In this document: positions 39,301 through 47,061 of the stretch, piece by piece
How the letters are laid out: the number at the start of each line of letters is the position of its first letter
Position numbering within the stretch: position 1 is the stretch's first letter
From: an uncultured Proteiniphilum sp.
GTDB taxonomy: Bacteria; Bacteroidota; Bacteroidia; Bacteroidales; Dysgonomonadaceae
Assembly: GCA_927407015.1 (NCBI GenBank)
Contig: CAKMJT010000029.1
Coordinates: forward strand, 62,001 to 126,000
DNA: 64,000 bases
Direction: 5' to 3'
The notes under the pieces: model-generated
The model's database searches: none
What the model was told of the DNA's origin: nothing
What the model saw: only the letters and a program-made list of their open reading frames with translations
Translations under genes and position numbers: made by a program

Positions 39301-39897
39301 CTTCCTGCGCTCGACTGGCAATCCGATACCTGGTCGTTATACCATTCTTCCGATAATCTCTTCCGGTCATGCATCGCGACGGAGCGAACCGTCTTTTTCT
39401 CCACCGAGAATATCAATCGTCCCGGCACCTCTGAAAAAACCAACGAAACGGAGGCAGCCATCATCGTCCGGCTGATCCGGTCCATTCAGGTTCTTTATGA
39501 AGCGAACGGGAAAGGGTTCGACAGCAGTACCGTCGGCATCATCGCCCCCTACCGCAATCAGATCGCCCTGATCAGGCATCAGCTGTCAGAATCGGGCTTC
39601 ACCGGAGCCGATCAAATCATGATCGACACCGTTGAGCGATTCCAGGGGAGCCAGCGCGATGTGATCATCCTGTCGTTCTGTGTCAACAAACCCTACCAGA
39701 TGAACTTCCTCTGCAATCTCAACCACGACGGGACAGTGGACCGGAAACTGAATGTAGCCATCACCCGTGCCCGACAGCAGCTTTTCCTGATCGGGAACGC
39801 ACAGATATTGAAACAACATCCCGTTTATGCCACCCTGCTCGATTTTTATCGGAAAAAATTGATTGTTTTGGAGGCAAACGATGGAATTCTTCCGTGA
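36361..39897 (+). CDS. Dna2-like fusion of PD-(D/E)XK nuclease and superfamily 1 helicase
   Basis: The 1178-residue protein has three parts. Residues about 1-300 are uncharacterised. The Cas4/RecB-like nuclease spans about 300-400, with HHCTLEPSFFSERFGFQG, GRLDLL, the IVELKSG catalytic EXK and HEVQTAVYRLM. A UPF1/Dna2-type SF1 helicase follows, with Walker A GPPGTGKTS (about 756), DEASQ Walker B, GDHNQL, VERFQGSQRDVIILS and AITRARQQL. This order is that of eukaryotic Dna2, which trims flaps and resects ends. I see no iron-sulfur cysteine cluster, unlike Dna2/Cas4. Between nuclease and helicase is a 16-residue repeat linker. The context with Ku/LigD suggests DNA repair, but defence is also possible. 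Confidence 0.85.
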   Translation: MIDLQPYISETEELSATPDQPKKKLHELKRILERLSRELTSDEPIQFSNLFSRLVFVAQKHHLPKQLEWQLQHFRVKEKELRSEPEPEAAAQLFRSAVKAMMELFRFLQESTTGEEQSSGEEDMVTGISSHTLRVHLLKIDNEKRELLCVAESTPGSELMVRYDLPHLGDSQTAPEVPFREGAQLNLIDCEINKEGYFIPRLIVLEPDYLIDASAIAECFQDYTITPLHYFRNKFEARENRSYLLLGNLANFFLDELVFAENSDEVSFENVFLRSFRQSPFEYTSCEDIRSDDDFRLFMQKAKSQFDHIRRVIRDDFPRRAIDVHHCTLEPSFFSERFGFQGRLDLLHLPPGDAEAKIVELKSGRLPYPATNSSRIALNHEVQTAVYRLMVESVFGKDARHVEAAILYSAGENPGENLRFAPVYRELEKMIIHVRNLIVANEQKIIQGDNTAVEKLFDSLFNTVLTESRLPDFYKVKIEDIRTVLSQCSDLEKAWFYRSIRFIARELYLQKIGDVEYESPTGLASLWNSDFSERAGALDLLYNLSIREIDDTGSDMTIFFSRHQVDNDIVNFREGEICIVYPRQDENDTVLNRQILKGSIVHITAETVEVRFRYKQKNRRYFSENKLWAIEHDSIDSSYNNMYKSIYAFLNASKQKREMLLGLSAPGNVEITVGSEDETSSGSNYATTTGKENETSSGSSYASTTGSENETTARPTAGVFTKNEKNDLSPVNQADYPENIIQKAMQAEDYFLIVGPPGTGKTSIFARRLIEEYHKQPDTNILVMAYTNRAVDELCEAINAAFGCSGGACDSYIRVGTELSCAEPFRHRLLQQISEKAKNRESLRQEIRQCRIYVSTLASIQGRMELFALKHFHLAIIDEASQILEPQIIGLLPRFDKFIMIGDHNQLATIVLQKPFLSRIEEPELHEAGITDCRDSLFERLLRRCTEQGWHHAFAQLTRQGRMHNDIAAFPATFFYSGSLLPALDWQSDTWSLYHSSDNLFRSCIATERTVFFSTENINRPGTSEKTNETEAAIIVRLIRSIQVLYEANGKGFDSSTVGIIAPYRNQIALIRHQLSESGFTGADQIMIDTVERFQGSQRDVIILSFCVNKPYQMNFLCNLNHDGTVDRKLNVAITRARQQLFLIGNAQILKQHPVYATLLDFYRKKLIVLEANDGILP
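38374..38517 (+). repeat. 48-bp in-frame tandem repeat in the nuclease-helicase linker
   Basis: Units start at 38374, 38422 and 38470, giving 48-bp (16-codon) periodicity over about three copies, the third diverged. Each codes for a Thr/Gly/Ser/Glu-rich segment of the type TTGSENETSSGS. It sits just before the helicase domain and is a likely flexible linker prone to copy-number change. Confidence 0.85.
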
Positions 39898-39903
39898 TTT
39901 TTC

Positions 39904-39931
39904 TTTGTTATTAAAAAATTTTGTACTTTTG
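39904..39931 (+). promoter_or_regulatory. Putative promoter of tRNA-Gln
   Basis: TTTG at 39904-39907 and TACTTTTG at 39924-39931 form a TTTG/TAnnTTTG pair with a 16-bp spacer, somewhat short of the usual 19 or so. The -7 box ends 11 bp before the mature tRNA 5' end. The -33 box overlaps the region just past the helicase stop codon. Confidence 0.6.
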
Positions 39932-39942
39932 CACTCCGTAAC

Positions 39943-40013
39943 TGTCTTATGGTGTAATGGTAGCACAACAGATTCTGGGCCTGTTTGTCCAAGTTCGAGT
40001 CTTGGTAAGACAA
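39943..40013 (+). tRNA. tRNA-Gln (anticodon CTG)
   Basis: The 71-nt sequence folds as a cloverleaf. The acceptor TGTCTTA pairs with TAAGACA (7 bp, perfect). The D arm contains GGTGTAATGGTAGCAC and the T arm is CCAAG-TTCGAGT-CTTGG. The anticodon loop TTCTGGG gives anticodon CTG. The last pair of the anticodon stem (31-39) is an A-C mismatch, which is unusual for a tRNA-Gln. No CCA is encoded. A promoter and a hairpin terminator flank it, so it is an independent transcription unit. Confidence 0.9.
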
Positions 40014-40059
40014 CAAAATACCTATTAATCAATAACTTGCAATAACACACAACAGAGAG

Positions 40060-40096
40060 TGTCGGACTGATGTATCATTGGTCCGACATTTTTTTT
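40060..40096 (+). terminator. Rho-independent terminator of tRNA-Gln, inside the end of the convergent MGMT gene
   Basis: TGTCGGAC (40060-40067) pairs perfectly with GTCCGACA (40081-40088) over a 13-nt loop, followed by eight T's (40089-40096). The 3' arm and T tract code for the last residues of the convergent AraC/MGMT gene on the other strand (Met-Ser-Asp). Confidence 0.85.
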
Positions 40097-40923
40097 GCAC
40101 TCTCCCACCCGATCATGGCACTCTTTCTTGTACTGCCCCACATATAACCACCGATATGTCCCGTGGACTGTATCACACGGTGACACGGAATCAGGAAGGC
40201 CACAGGATTACTTCCTATAGCCGTTCCCACAGCCCTTGATGCATTGGGATTCCCCACTTGCGCAGCGATGCGTCCATAAGTAGAAAGCCTGCCCACAGGT
40301 ATTTTCAGGAGTGTTTCCCACACCTTCAGCTGAAAGGGTGTACCTTTCAAATGCAGTTTTATGTTTGGTAACTTACTCCAGTCATGCTGAAAAATGGATA
40401 ATGCATTTTGTTGCATCAGATCCTCTCTTTGATAAATAACAGCGTTGGGAAATTTATGTCTCAGATGGCTTACTGCTGTGGCATCTTCTTCATGAAACGC
40501 CATATAACAGATGCCCTTTTCAGTGGAGGCAACCATGAGCCTGCCAAAAGGACTTGCTGCATAACTGTAATGGATCGAAAGGTTTTTCCCTCCGTTTTTA
40601 TATTCGGCAGGCGTCATTCCTTCCAGGCTGATGAACAGGTCGTGCAGCCTTCCGGTACCGGAAAGACCTGTGTCAAACGCCGTATCAAAAAGAGTGGCCC
40701 GCTGCTCTGTCAATAACTTCCTGGCATGTTCCAGACTAATGTACTGCAGGAACTTCTTGGGTGTCGTTCCTGCCCACTCGCTGAACAAACGCTGAAAATG
40801 AAAAGGGCTTACATGCACTTTCGCTGCCACCTCTTCAAGGGAGGGCTGCTCCCTGAAATTGTCCCTTATATATTCAATCGCTTCAGCGATGCGTTGATAA
40901 TTCAAACCCTGCTGTTCGTTCAT
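40075..40923 (-). CDS. AraC-type HTH fused to methylated-DNA--protein-cysteine methyltransferase (Ada-like)
   Basis: I choose ATG 40923 (282 residues), because a TATATTTG -7 box lies between it and an alternative GTG at 41013. The N-terminal AraC helix-turn-helix (AAKVHVSPFHFQRLFSEWAG, about 30-50) is joined to an MGMT domain. This has FQLKVWETLLKIPVG, the active-site motif IPCHRV with the acceptor cysteine, and GGYMWG. It resembles Ada without the N-terminal zinc/phosphotriester domain. It repairs O6-alkylguanine and may self-regulate. The C-terminus overlaps the tRNA terminator hairpin. Confidence 0.93.
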   Translation of the reverse strand: MNEQQGLNYQRIAEAIEYIRDNFREQPSLEEVAAKVHVSPFHFQRLFSEWAGTTPKKFLQYISLEHARKLLTEQRATLFDTAFDTGLSGTGRLHDLFISLEGMTPAEYKNGGKNLSIHYSYAASPFGRLMVASTEKGICYMAFHEEDATAVSHLRHKFPNAVIYQREDLMQQNALSIFQHDWSKLPNIKLHLKGTPFQLKVWETLLKIPVGRLSTYGRIAAQVGNPNASRAVGTAIGSNPVAFLIPCHRVIQSTGHIGGYMWGSTRKSAMIGWESAKKMSDQ

Positions 40924-40942
40924 TGTCCCTGAATTGATATGG

Positions 40943-40950
40943 CAAATATA
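40943..40950 (-). promoter_or_regulatory. -7 box TATATTTG of the Ada-like gene
   Basis: On the minus strand the sequence reads TATATTTG, 20 bp before ATG 40923. It argues for this start over the upstream GTG. A clean -33 TTTG is not seen. Confidence 0.5.
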
Positions 40951-41081
40951 GTCACATTCTTTTGTATATAAAATCCGAAACTTGCTGAATATTTGATTCG
41001 CATTCAACGCCACATTACCCTGTTAAGTGCGGGGATGAGCACCGGCATCATGACTGACAGGGTTGGAAAAGCTGCCCCATG

Positions 41082-42341
41082 CTACTTCAAACCGAACAGA
41101 AAAGGCAATACAAATACCACAAAGACAGTCCATACGGCATACAGGGGTAAGTATTTCGCGATGGTCACCTCCACCGTTTTTATCTCTTTTCCTTTTCTTA
41201 CAACCTGAAAGAGATCCATCATGATGAAAGTGAGGTGTCCGAATATCAGAAGATTGGAGCCCAGAACAGCTGTTCTGTTAGGCGTAAAGCCAAACTCTCC
41301 CAGCCGGTAGATGATAGCGGACAACGCAATCATATTAACAATCAGCGTGATAAGGGCCAGGATAAAAAGGACCCATTCATTGAAACGCTGCTTTTTCCGG
41401 ACCGATGTCCCGGTCACCGAGAAGACAATGATCGCCATCACCCCCAACAGCATCAGGTTAAACACAATCAGGAAATCCCTGTCGCTGTAGGGATCTTTTC
41501 CGGTCAGGATGATGCTTATCAGATAAATCACCAGCGTAATCAACACCAAAGGGCTGAAAATGCCTGCCATAATCGGGGCAATCCTGTTGGTTACTACCGG
41601 AAAGTTCCGGATAATATATGTCGCAACGATAGGTGCCGAGACCACGCCGACAATCGCGATATTCTCCATATAGAAATTCTCAATATTCAGGTCAATGGCA
41701 GAAAACAGCCCGATCGTAACCGCGGTAAGAATTCCTCCAGCAATCAGGATGATGGCGGTCAGTATGGCCAGATCACCGTTGTACCTGATGTACCCTATCC
41801 GCTTCAAATGATCCTTTGTATCAAAATCGATGAAAATCAGGCCGTAAATACACCAGAGCAACAAGGGCAGATGGATACTGGCCAGGACAAACGAATCGCT
41901 CTCCTCTCCTGCCGGCAACAGGTTGATATAAAGAGCGGAAAGAGTGAATACCAGCAGCGACAGGACCAAATGCCAGGAGTTGATCTTATTTTTTGTGAGA
42001 AAGATGTATGCCGACAATCCCATGAAAATAATGATTCCCCCATTCTTCATGTAGTAAGCATACTCGTCCGGATCAAAACCGGTCAGTTGAGGGATCTTGA
42101 TCAAAAGTCCGGCCAGCACACAGGAAATGATCAGAAAAAGGAGATCACTCTTCATGACTCTCCGGCCGGGGTCAGCCTGATGATCGAACTCCAGCCTGGC
42201 TTTCCAGTAGTCGGCCATCGCAGAACCGGCAATGTCGGGATAGATGGCAAAGAATGATTGCTCAAAACGCTTTTTATCGGACCGGTAGAGTTTTTCAAGT
42301 TCACCGGGGTAGTCCAGGCTCTCTCTAATGGCTGTTTCCAT
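41082..42341 (-). CDS. Multi-pass membrane protein, DUF4153-like
   Basis: The 419-residue protein begins with a soluble segment (about 1-60, acidic/basic, ELEKLYRSDKKRFEQSFF). This is followed by about ten to eleven hydrophobic helices from residue 66 to the C-terminus (VFVVFVLPFLFGLK). The helix pattern and loops (SVRKKQRFNEWVLFILALIT) resemble the DUF4153 family of uncharacterised inner-membrane proteins. It is the last gene of a minus-strand group with a small winged-helix regulator and another membrane protein, suggesting joint control. No enzymatic motif is seen. Confidence 0.75.
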   Translation of the reverse strand: METAIRESLDYPGELEKLYRSDKKRFEQSFFAIYPDIAGSAMADYWKARLEFDHQADPGRRVMKSDLLFLIISCVLAGLLIKIPQLTGFDPDEYAYYMKNGGIIIFMGLSAYIFLTKNKINSWHLVLSLLVFTLSALYINLLPAGEESDSFVLASIHLPLLLWCIYGLIFIDFDTKDHLKRIGYIRYNGDLAILTAIILIAGGILTAVTIGLFSAIDLNIENFYMENIAIVGVVSAPIVATYIIRNFPVVTNRIAPIMAGIFSPLVLITLVIYLISIILTGKDPYSDRDFLIVFNLMLLGVMAIIVFSVTGTSVRKKQRFNEWVLFILALITLIVNMIALSAIIYRLGEFGFTPNRTAVLGSNLLIFGHLTFIMMDLFQVVRKGKEIKTVEVTIAKYLPLYAVWTVFVVFVLPFLFGLK

Positions 42342-42420
42342 ACTGTGTAAAGAATAATGTTTACTGATTTGCCGACGGAGTTGTGAATAGCAGACCGTCG
42401 GCAGGTTTTTATTGTCTGTT

Positions 42421-42714
42421 CTATTGAAGAAGCTTCTCTATTGCACCGATATGTTTCCTGAATGCCTTCTTTCCTTTGGTTGTTGCAGTGTAGCTTGTGT
42501 TGGGTTTACGCTTCAGGAATGATTTGCTGTAGGAGACATATTCGTTTTTTTCCAGTGATTTGAGATGACTCGCCAGATTACCGTCGGTGACTCCCAGCAG
42601 ATCCTTCAGTGTATTAAAGTCCAGCTGATCATTCACCATCAGTGCCGACATGATACCCAGGCGGATTCTGTTCTCGAATGCCTTGTCCAGATCTTTCAGA
42701 AACTCTTTCACCAC
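42421..42714 (-). CDS. Small winged-helix regulator (HTH_34 type)
   Basis: A GTG start directly abuts the TAA of the upstream gene. The 97-residue protein is a single winged helix-turn-helix: IRLGIMSALMVNDQLDFNTLKDLLGVTDGN is helix 1-2, LASHLKSLEKNEYV is the recognition region, and the wing SYTATTKGKKAFRKHI closes it. This matches the HTH_34/PadR-like family that often controls a neighbouring membrane protein in Bacteroidota. It is probably translated with, and may repress, the adjacent membrane genes. Confidence 0.88.
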   Translation of the reverse strand: MVKEFLKDLDKAFENRIRLGIMSALMVNDQLDFNTLKDLLGVTDGNLASHLKSLEKNEYVSYSKSFLKRKPNTSYTATTKGKKAFRKHIGAIEKLLQ

Positions 42715-43326
42715 TTATCCTTTCCGTTGAATCATCAATCCGTAAATCATCTGCACCACACCAAAACCCAGCATCCACAGGTAAAGGCTCTGGCCGATAA
42801 AGAGGAAAGCTGCAAGACCCAGCACAATCTCCGTGATGCCCAGATAACGGATATGACTGAACGTGTAATGGCTGCCGTTGACCAGCGCCAGACCGTAAAA
42901 GATCAGTGTCAACGCTGGGACAAAGCCCACATAACCTTTGAATAAAAGGACCAGACAGAGGATCCCGCCGGTTATCAACGGTATCAGCAAATTGATCAGC
43001 AGTCGTCGCGCCTGGTCATCCCATACACGCTGATTCTCCTTTCTGCTCTTTCTGCCGGTGAACCAGACGGCACTGACAACCGAAAAGAACAGCGTACCCA
43101 GCGCAATCAGCAACAGCGTACTCAAACTTTCCACGTTGATCCGCACTGCTTTGTCAACCAGATAATCGTGATATCTGAAAACCAGCTGATGGGCCAGCAG
43201 TGCTCCCGCCAGGGCGATGACTCCTGTCGATACACCGCTGAGGCCACTCAGGGAGATAAACCGGGCACTGCGGCTCATGATTTTTCTAATCTCACTCAGG
43301 TCGTCTAAATATTTTTCTTTTTCCAT
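42715..43326 (-). CDS. Hypothetical four- to six-helix membrane protein paired with the HTH_34 regulator
   Basis: The 203-residue protein has a charged N-terminus (MEKEKYLDDLSEIRKIMSRSARF) and about six hydrophobic segments, around 24-46, 66-88, 108-126, 130-146, 156-172 and 176-196. No catalytic motif is visible. In Bacteroidota, pairs of an HTH_34 regulator and a small membrane protein are common, but the function is unknown to me. It is the first gene of the small cluster 41082-43326; the 213 bp upstream of it show no clear promoter match. Confidence 0.75.
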   Translation of the reverse strand: MEKEKYLDDLSEIRKIMSRSARFISLSGLSGVSTGVIALAGALLAHQLVFRYHDYLVDKAVRINVESLSTLLLIALGTLFFSVVSAVWFTGRKSRKENQRVWDDQARRLLINLLIPLITGGILCLVLLFKGYVGFVPALTLIFYGLALVNGSHYTFSHIRYLGITEIVLGLAAFLFIGQSLYLWMLGFGVVQMIYGLMIQRKG

Positions 43327-43539
43327 CTGAAAGTACTTTGTTTTGCAAAGTAATATATAAAAAAAATAGCATGCAAATTTTTACTCAAAAAAATAACAAT
43401 TATTTTACAGAATCCGTGTCATCCTGATTTAGGCTGATTTAGCTGAAACGTTCCAGCCCTTATAAAAAAAGGCGTTGAGCCGGGTCATCACTTTTACTGG
43501 TGTTTGTTCCTGTGATTTTGATGTTCCCCGTGCCAACAG

Positions 43540-44000
43540 TCAGATCCAGGTCAGCAGATAACCTGTCAGTGCACCGCCAATCACGATAAAGGCACTATTT
43601 ATTTTCCTGAAATAAAATACGGCAACGAGGCTCAACAGGGCAATGAGAATAGTCCGCCAGTCGGTGAGCGTTTCTTTCCCCATCACCACACAGACAGCGG
43701 CAATCACCGCAACCGATGCCATGTTGACCGCGTCCAGAAAGGCAGCGACTACTTTCGATCTCCGCATTTTAGGCACCAGCGGGTTGAGTGCAGCCACCAG
43801 GAGGAACGAATACCGGGAGTGGCAATTACCTGAAGGAGTAGCAGCGGCGTGAAGCTGCGTAGACTGTTATCAGGGTTGCGAATCAGATGCCAGGCCAGAC
43901 CGAGCAGTCCCCCGGCAAAGAGAGCCAGTATTTCATTCACCCCCACGAGAGTGGCAGCAAGCGTCAGTAAGCCCAGCACCGCAAGCTCCCTGTTTTTCAT
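43540..44000 (-). pseudogene. chrA: Chromate transporter (ChrA) remnant with deletions and a frameshift
   Basis: Two overlapping minus-strand frames together spell ChrA fragments. From 44000, the frame encodes LAVLGLLTLAATLVGVNEIL, the region between the two CHR domains. From about 43830, a second frame gives FLLVAALNPLVPKMRR, AAFLDAVNMASVAVIAAV and NSAFIVIGGALTGYLL, the end of the second domain. About 190 N-terminal residues are missing, and about 90-100 residues between the two parts are also absent. The frames switch near 43805-43830. An intact ChrA is about 390 residues; this one would be about 155. Confidence 0.8.
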
Positions 44001-44320
44001 CGCTTTTTCAATATCAAAGCCAATTTGCCTGATTTAAGACAACGAGTTCTATCCCTGTATTGTTCATAAAAAATCACACGCACATTATAAATTAATCAGC
44101 AATCAGCTTTTTGTCATTCCATTGAATATCTGCTGCTTAAAATTAGATTGATTTCAGTTCCTTTCCGTGATTTCAGGTTTCTTTGCACAATCCGGCAGTG
44201 AAAAATAAATTATTTAACTTTAAATCAGGGCATTATTTACATCAAAAAGCATAACTTATCCGAAAAAAAACAGTATCATTGTATCCATATTCCTAAGACG
44301 TAATCGTTTATATAAGAAGT
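44001..44320. other. AT-rich intergenic stretch without a visible gene
   Basis: 320 bp between the chrA remnant and mlaE. It is AT-rich with short poly-A runs, no ORF I can support, no tRNA and no convincing TTTG/TAnnTTTG pair. It presumably carries the mlaE promoter. Confidence 0.6.
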
Positions 44321-45142
44321 ATGGCAAAAATCAATGTTTCTGTAATCAGGCAGGGCATCAGGGGAAGACTGAAGGTGAAGGAAGAAACCCGTAAATTTTA
44401 CAACGGTATTTTTATCGACTTGGGAGAACTGGTTTTGTTTACCGGGAAAGTGTTTCAACAGATGTTCCAATCTCCCTTCGAATTTCGAGAGTTCACCAAA
44501 CACGGGTTCTTACTGGGTAACAAGTCACTGCCACTGGTAGCAGTCACCGGATTTATCATGGGGCTGGTACTCACCATGCAAATGCACCCTGTTCTTGCCG
44601 ACTTCGGCGCACAGACTCTGTTGCCGGGCGTAGTCGCTATTTCGATGGTGCGGGAGCTGGGGCCTGTCATCACGGGACTGATCTGTGCGGGAAAGATCAG
44701 CTCAGGAATAGGTGCTGAAATTGCAGCAATGACAGTCACCGAACAGATAGATGCGATGGAGGTGTCAGGAACCCGTCCCCTGAGTTTTGTGGTTGCCTCT
44801 CGCATAACGGCTGCCACGCTGGTTGTTCCGATACTGGTCATATTCGCCGATGCATTCAGTCTTTTCGGTTCATTTCTGGCGGTGAATATATTCGAAGACA
44901 CTTCGCTTACACTTTTCTTCAATCGTTCCTTTTCAATGATGGGTTTTGTCGATTTGTTTCCTTCCATTCTGAAAACGGTCTTCTTCGGCTTTTTCATCGG
45001 CTTGATCGGTAGCTATAAAGGGTACACCGCCGGTAGGGGCACAGAATCAGTGGGACTTGCCGCCAACTCAGCCGTGGTAGAAGCTTCCCTGACCATTTTT
45101 GTGATCGATTTGGTTTTTGTATTAATAACGAGTATCCTGTAA
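44321..45142 (+). CDS. mlaE: MlaE-type ABC transporter permease
   Basis: This 273-residue protein has the MlaE/YrbE pattern. The amphipathic N-terminus ends at GNKSLPLVAVTGFIMGLVLTMQ, with VVAISMVRELGPVITGLICAGKISSGIGAEIAAM after it. The EQIDAMEVSGTRPLSFVVASRI coupling helix contacts the ATPase, and SYKGYTAGRGTESVG follows. With the following ATPase and MCE protein it forms an inner-membrane complex moving phospholipids between the membranes. No MlaB or MlaC gene follows in this window. Confidence 0.95.
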   Translation: MAKINVSVIRQGIRGRLKVKEETRKFYNGIFIDLGELVLFTGKVFQQMFQSPFEFREFTKHGFLLGNKSLPLVAVTGFIMGLVLTMQMHPVLADFGAQTLLPGVVAISMVRELGPVITGLICAGKISSGIGAEIAAMTVTEQIDAMEVSGTRPLSFVVASRITAATLVVPILVIFADAFSLFGSFLAVNIFEDTSLTLFFNRSFSMMGFVDLFPSILKTVFFGFFIGLIGSYKGYTAGRGTESVGLAANSAVVEASLTIFVIDLVFVLITSIL

Positions 45143-45148
45143 AGCTAT

Positions 45149-45883
45149 ATGGACAAAGAAGAGGTCATTGTTGTAGAAAATTTGTATAAATCCTTTGACG
45201 AGAATTCTATCTTGCGCGGTATCAACCTGACGCTTCACAAAGGGGAGAATCTGGGCATTGTGGGGAAATCGGGAATCGGGAAATCGGTCCTTATCAAGAG
45301 TATCGTAAGGCTGATAGAGCCCGATGCAGGGATCATCAACGTGTTGGGGACCAATATCCTCGAGTGTGACAGCAACGAGCTGAATGAAGTGAGGAAGAAA
45401 GTGGGTTATCTCTTCCAGGGTGGGGCTTTGTACGATTCGATGAGCGTACGTGAAAATCTCCTTTTCCCCATCCGGAGAACACAATTTAAAGACAAGCAAC
45501 ACGATACGGAGGAGCTGATTGAACAATCGCTCAGCAGTGTGGGATTACTGGATGCCATCGATAAAATGCCATCGGAATTATCCGGTGGGATGAAAAAGAG
45601 GATAGCCCTGGCCAGGACATTGATTCTGAAACCGGAAATTATTCTCTACGATGAGCCAACCACCGGACTGGATGCGGTGACATCGGGTGAAATCAGCGAA
45701 CTGATCCTGAAAATACGCGAGGAATACAACACGGCGGCCATTATCATCACGCACGATATGAAATGTGCAAAAATAGCCACCGACAGCATAAAGATCATGG
45801 ACGAAGGAATCTTCATGGTAGAAGGTACTTACGACGAATTGAGCCATAGTGAAGAAAAAGAGATACGGGATTTTTTTATTTAG
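45149..45883 (+). CDS. mlaF: MlaF-type ABC transporter ATPase
   Basis: A 244-residue nucleotide-binding protein, 6 bp after mlaE. Walker A is GKSGIGKSVLI (about 37-47), the Q-loop is in YLFQGGALYDSMSV, and the signature is LSGGMKKRIALART. Walker B is IILYDEPTTGLD and the switch histidine is in ITHDM. It powers the MlaE permease. The next gene is the MCE protein, 15 bp downstream. Confidence 0.96.
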   Translation: MDKEEVIVVENLYKSFDENSILRGINLTLHKGENLGIVGKSGIGKSVLIKSIVRLIEPDAGIINVLGTNILECDSNELNEVRKKVGYLFQGGALYDSMSVRENLLFPIRRTQFKDKQHDTEELIEQSLSSVGLLDAIDKMPSELSGGMKKRIALARTLILKPEIILYDEPTTGLDAVTSGEISELILKIREEYNTAAIIITHDMKCAKIATDSIKIMDEGIFMVEGTYDELSHSEEKEIRDFFI

Positions 45884-45898
45884 TAAAAAGAAAGAAAT

Positions 45899-46927
45899 AT
45901 GAAAAATACAAAGAAAACATTGAGGTTGGGTATTTTCATTGCATCGGCCCTCATATTGTTTATTGTGGCGATATATCTGATCGGGAGCAAGCAGAATCTG
46001 TTTTCCTCTAACACCGAGGTGCATGCATCATTCAAGGATATTCGCGGATTGATGTCGGGCAATATTGTCCGTTTCGCGGGAATCAATATCGGCACCGTGA
46101 ACGATATTCGGGTCGTCGCCGATACATCTGTCATCGTAAGCATGACCATACAGGATGCCTATACCGATTTTATCTATAAAAACTCTTCGGTACAGATTGG
46201 ACAGGAGGGGCTGATGGGGGGTAAAATTGTCCTGATCTCTACCGGTGATCCGGCTACGGGAAAGGTGGAAGAGGGCGATTATCTGCCTGTCGCCGAAGGC
46301 ATCGATATTCAGGCGATGATTGCGCAGGCAACGGAGATGCTGGATGAAGCCAAGGGAACCGTTGCCAATCTGCGGTCTATTACCGGCAAGCTTGATACAG
46401 GGGATGGAGATATTGCACGCCTGTTGAATGATAGTGACCTGACCATTGCTCTTGGAGAAGCCACCACTAGTCTGAATGCATCTCTCTCCGACGTGAACGG
46501 GATCACCACCAAAATCAACAATGGCCAGGGAGATTTAGGGAAGCTGGTGAATGACGATTCCATCACCACCCAACTCAACTTGATCACGGCCAACCTAAGT
46601 TCAATCACAAAGAAAGCTGACTCAGTGGTGAATCAGCTTCACCAGACTTCCTATACCATTAACCATGGCGACGGGGTGCTGCCGCGTCTTCTGAATGACA
46701 GGCAGATGGGGTTAACGGTAGATACAGTCATCACCAGTGTGGATCAGGGTGTGATTGAGATAACCAAAGCCGCTGAAACAATTGCCAACAGCTGGATATT
46801 CCGGTTGTTCTCCAAAAAAAAGGAAAAGCCAAATGATCAGCAACCGGAGACATTAAAGGTGAATGCCGGAGATACCATCATCATACGTCCCGTCAACAGA
46901 AACATACCGGAAGTACCTGAAGAATGA
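45899..46927 (+). CDS. mlaD: MlaD/MCE-domain lipid-binding protein
   Basis: This 342-residue protein has one N-terminal transmembrane helix (LGIFIASALILFIVAIYLIG), then the MCE domain with the FKDIRGLMSGNIVRFAGINIG motif and VGQEGLMGGKIV-like LMGGKIVLIS. A coiled-coil, repeat-rich periplasmic part (about 140-290) follows with repeated LNDS/VNDDS segments. Members form a hexameric lipid channel ring between the membranes. The C-terminal tail is charged (KKKEKPNDQQ). It completes the mlaEFD operon. Confidence 0.93.
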   Translation: MKNTKKTLRLGIFIASALILFIVAIYLIGSKQNLFSSNTEVHASFKDIRGLMSGNIVRFAGINIGTVNDIRVVADTSVIVSMTIQDAYTDFIYKNSSVQIGQEGLMGGKIVLISTGDPATGKVEEGDYLPVAEGIDIQAMIAQATEMLDEAKGTVANLRSITGKLDTGDGDIARLLNDSDLTIALGEATTSLNASLSDVNGITTKINNGQGDLGKLVNDDSITTQLNLITANLSSITKKADSVVNQLHQTSYTINHGDGVLPRLLNDRQMGLTVDTVITSVDQGVIEITKAAETIANSWIFRLFSKKKEKPNDQQPETLKVNAGDTIIIRPVNRNIPEVPEE

Positions 46928-47061
46928 AAATCTCCCGGACTGCCCTATCTAAAACAAAGATAGCTGCTGTCGATCAGGGTCTCCGCTCGAAAGATGAAAA
47001 CGGGAAGGAGTACTGGAATATCATCAACCATATAGACGGGGCCAATGCAAACGATGGGACA

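Noticed and set aside
41235-42257. Plus-strand 340-codon frame opposite the DUF4153-like gene
   Set aside because: Gln/Asp/His-rich antisense of a hydrophobic membrane protein; no motif.
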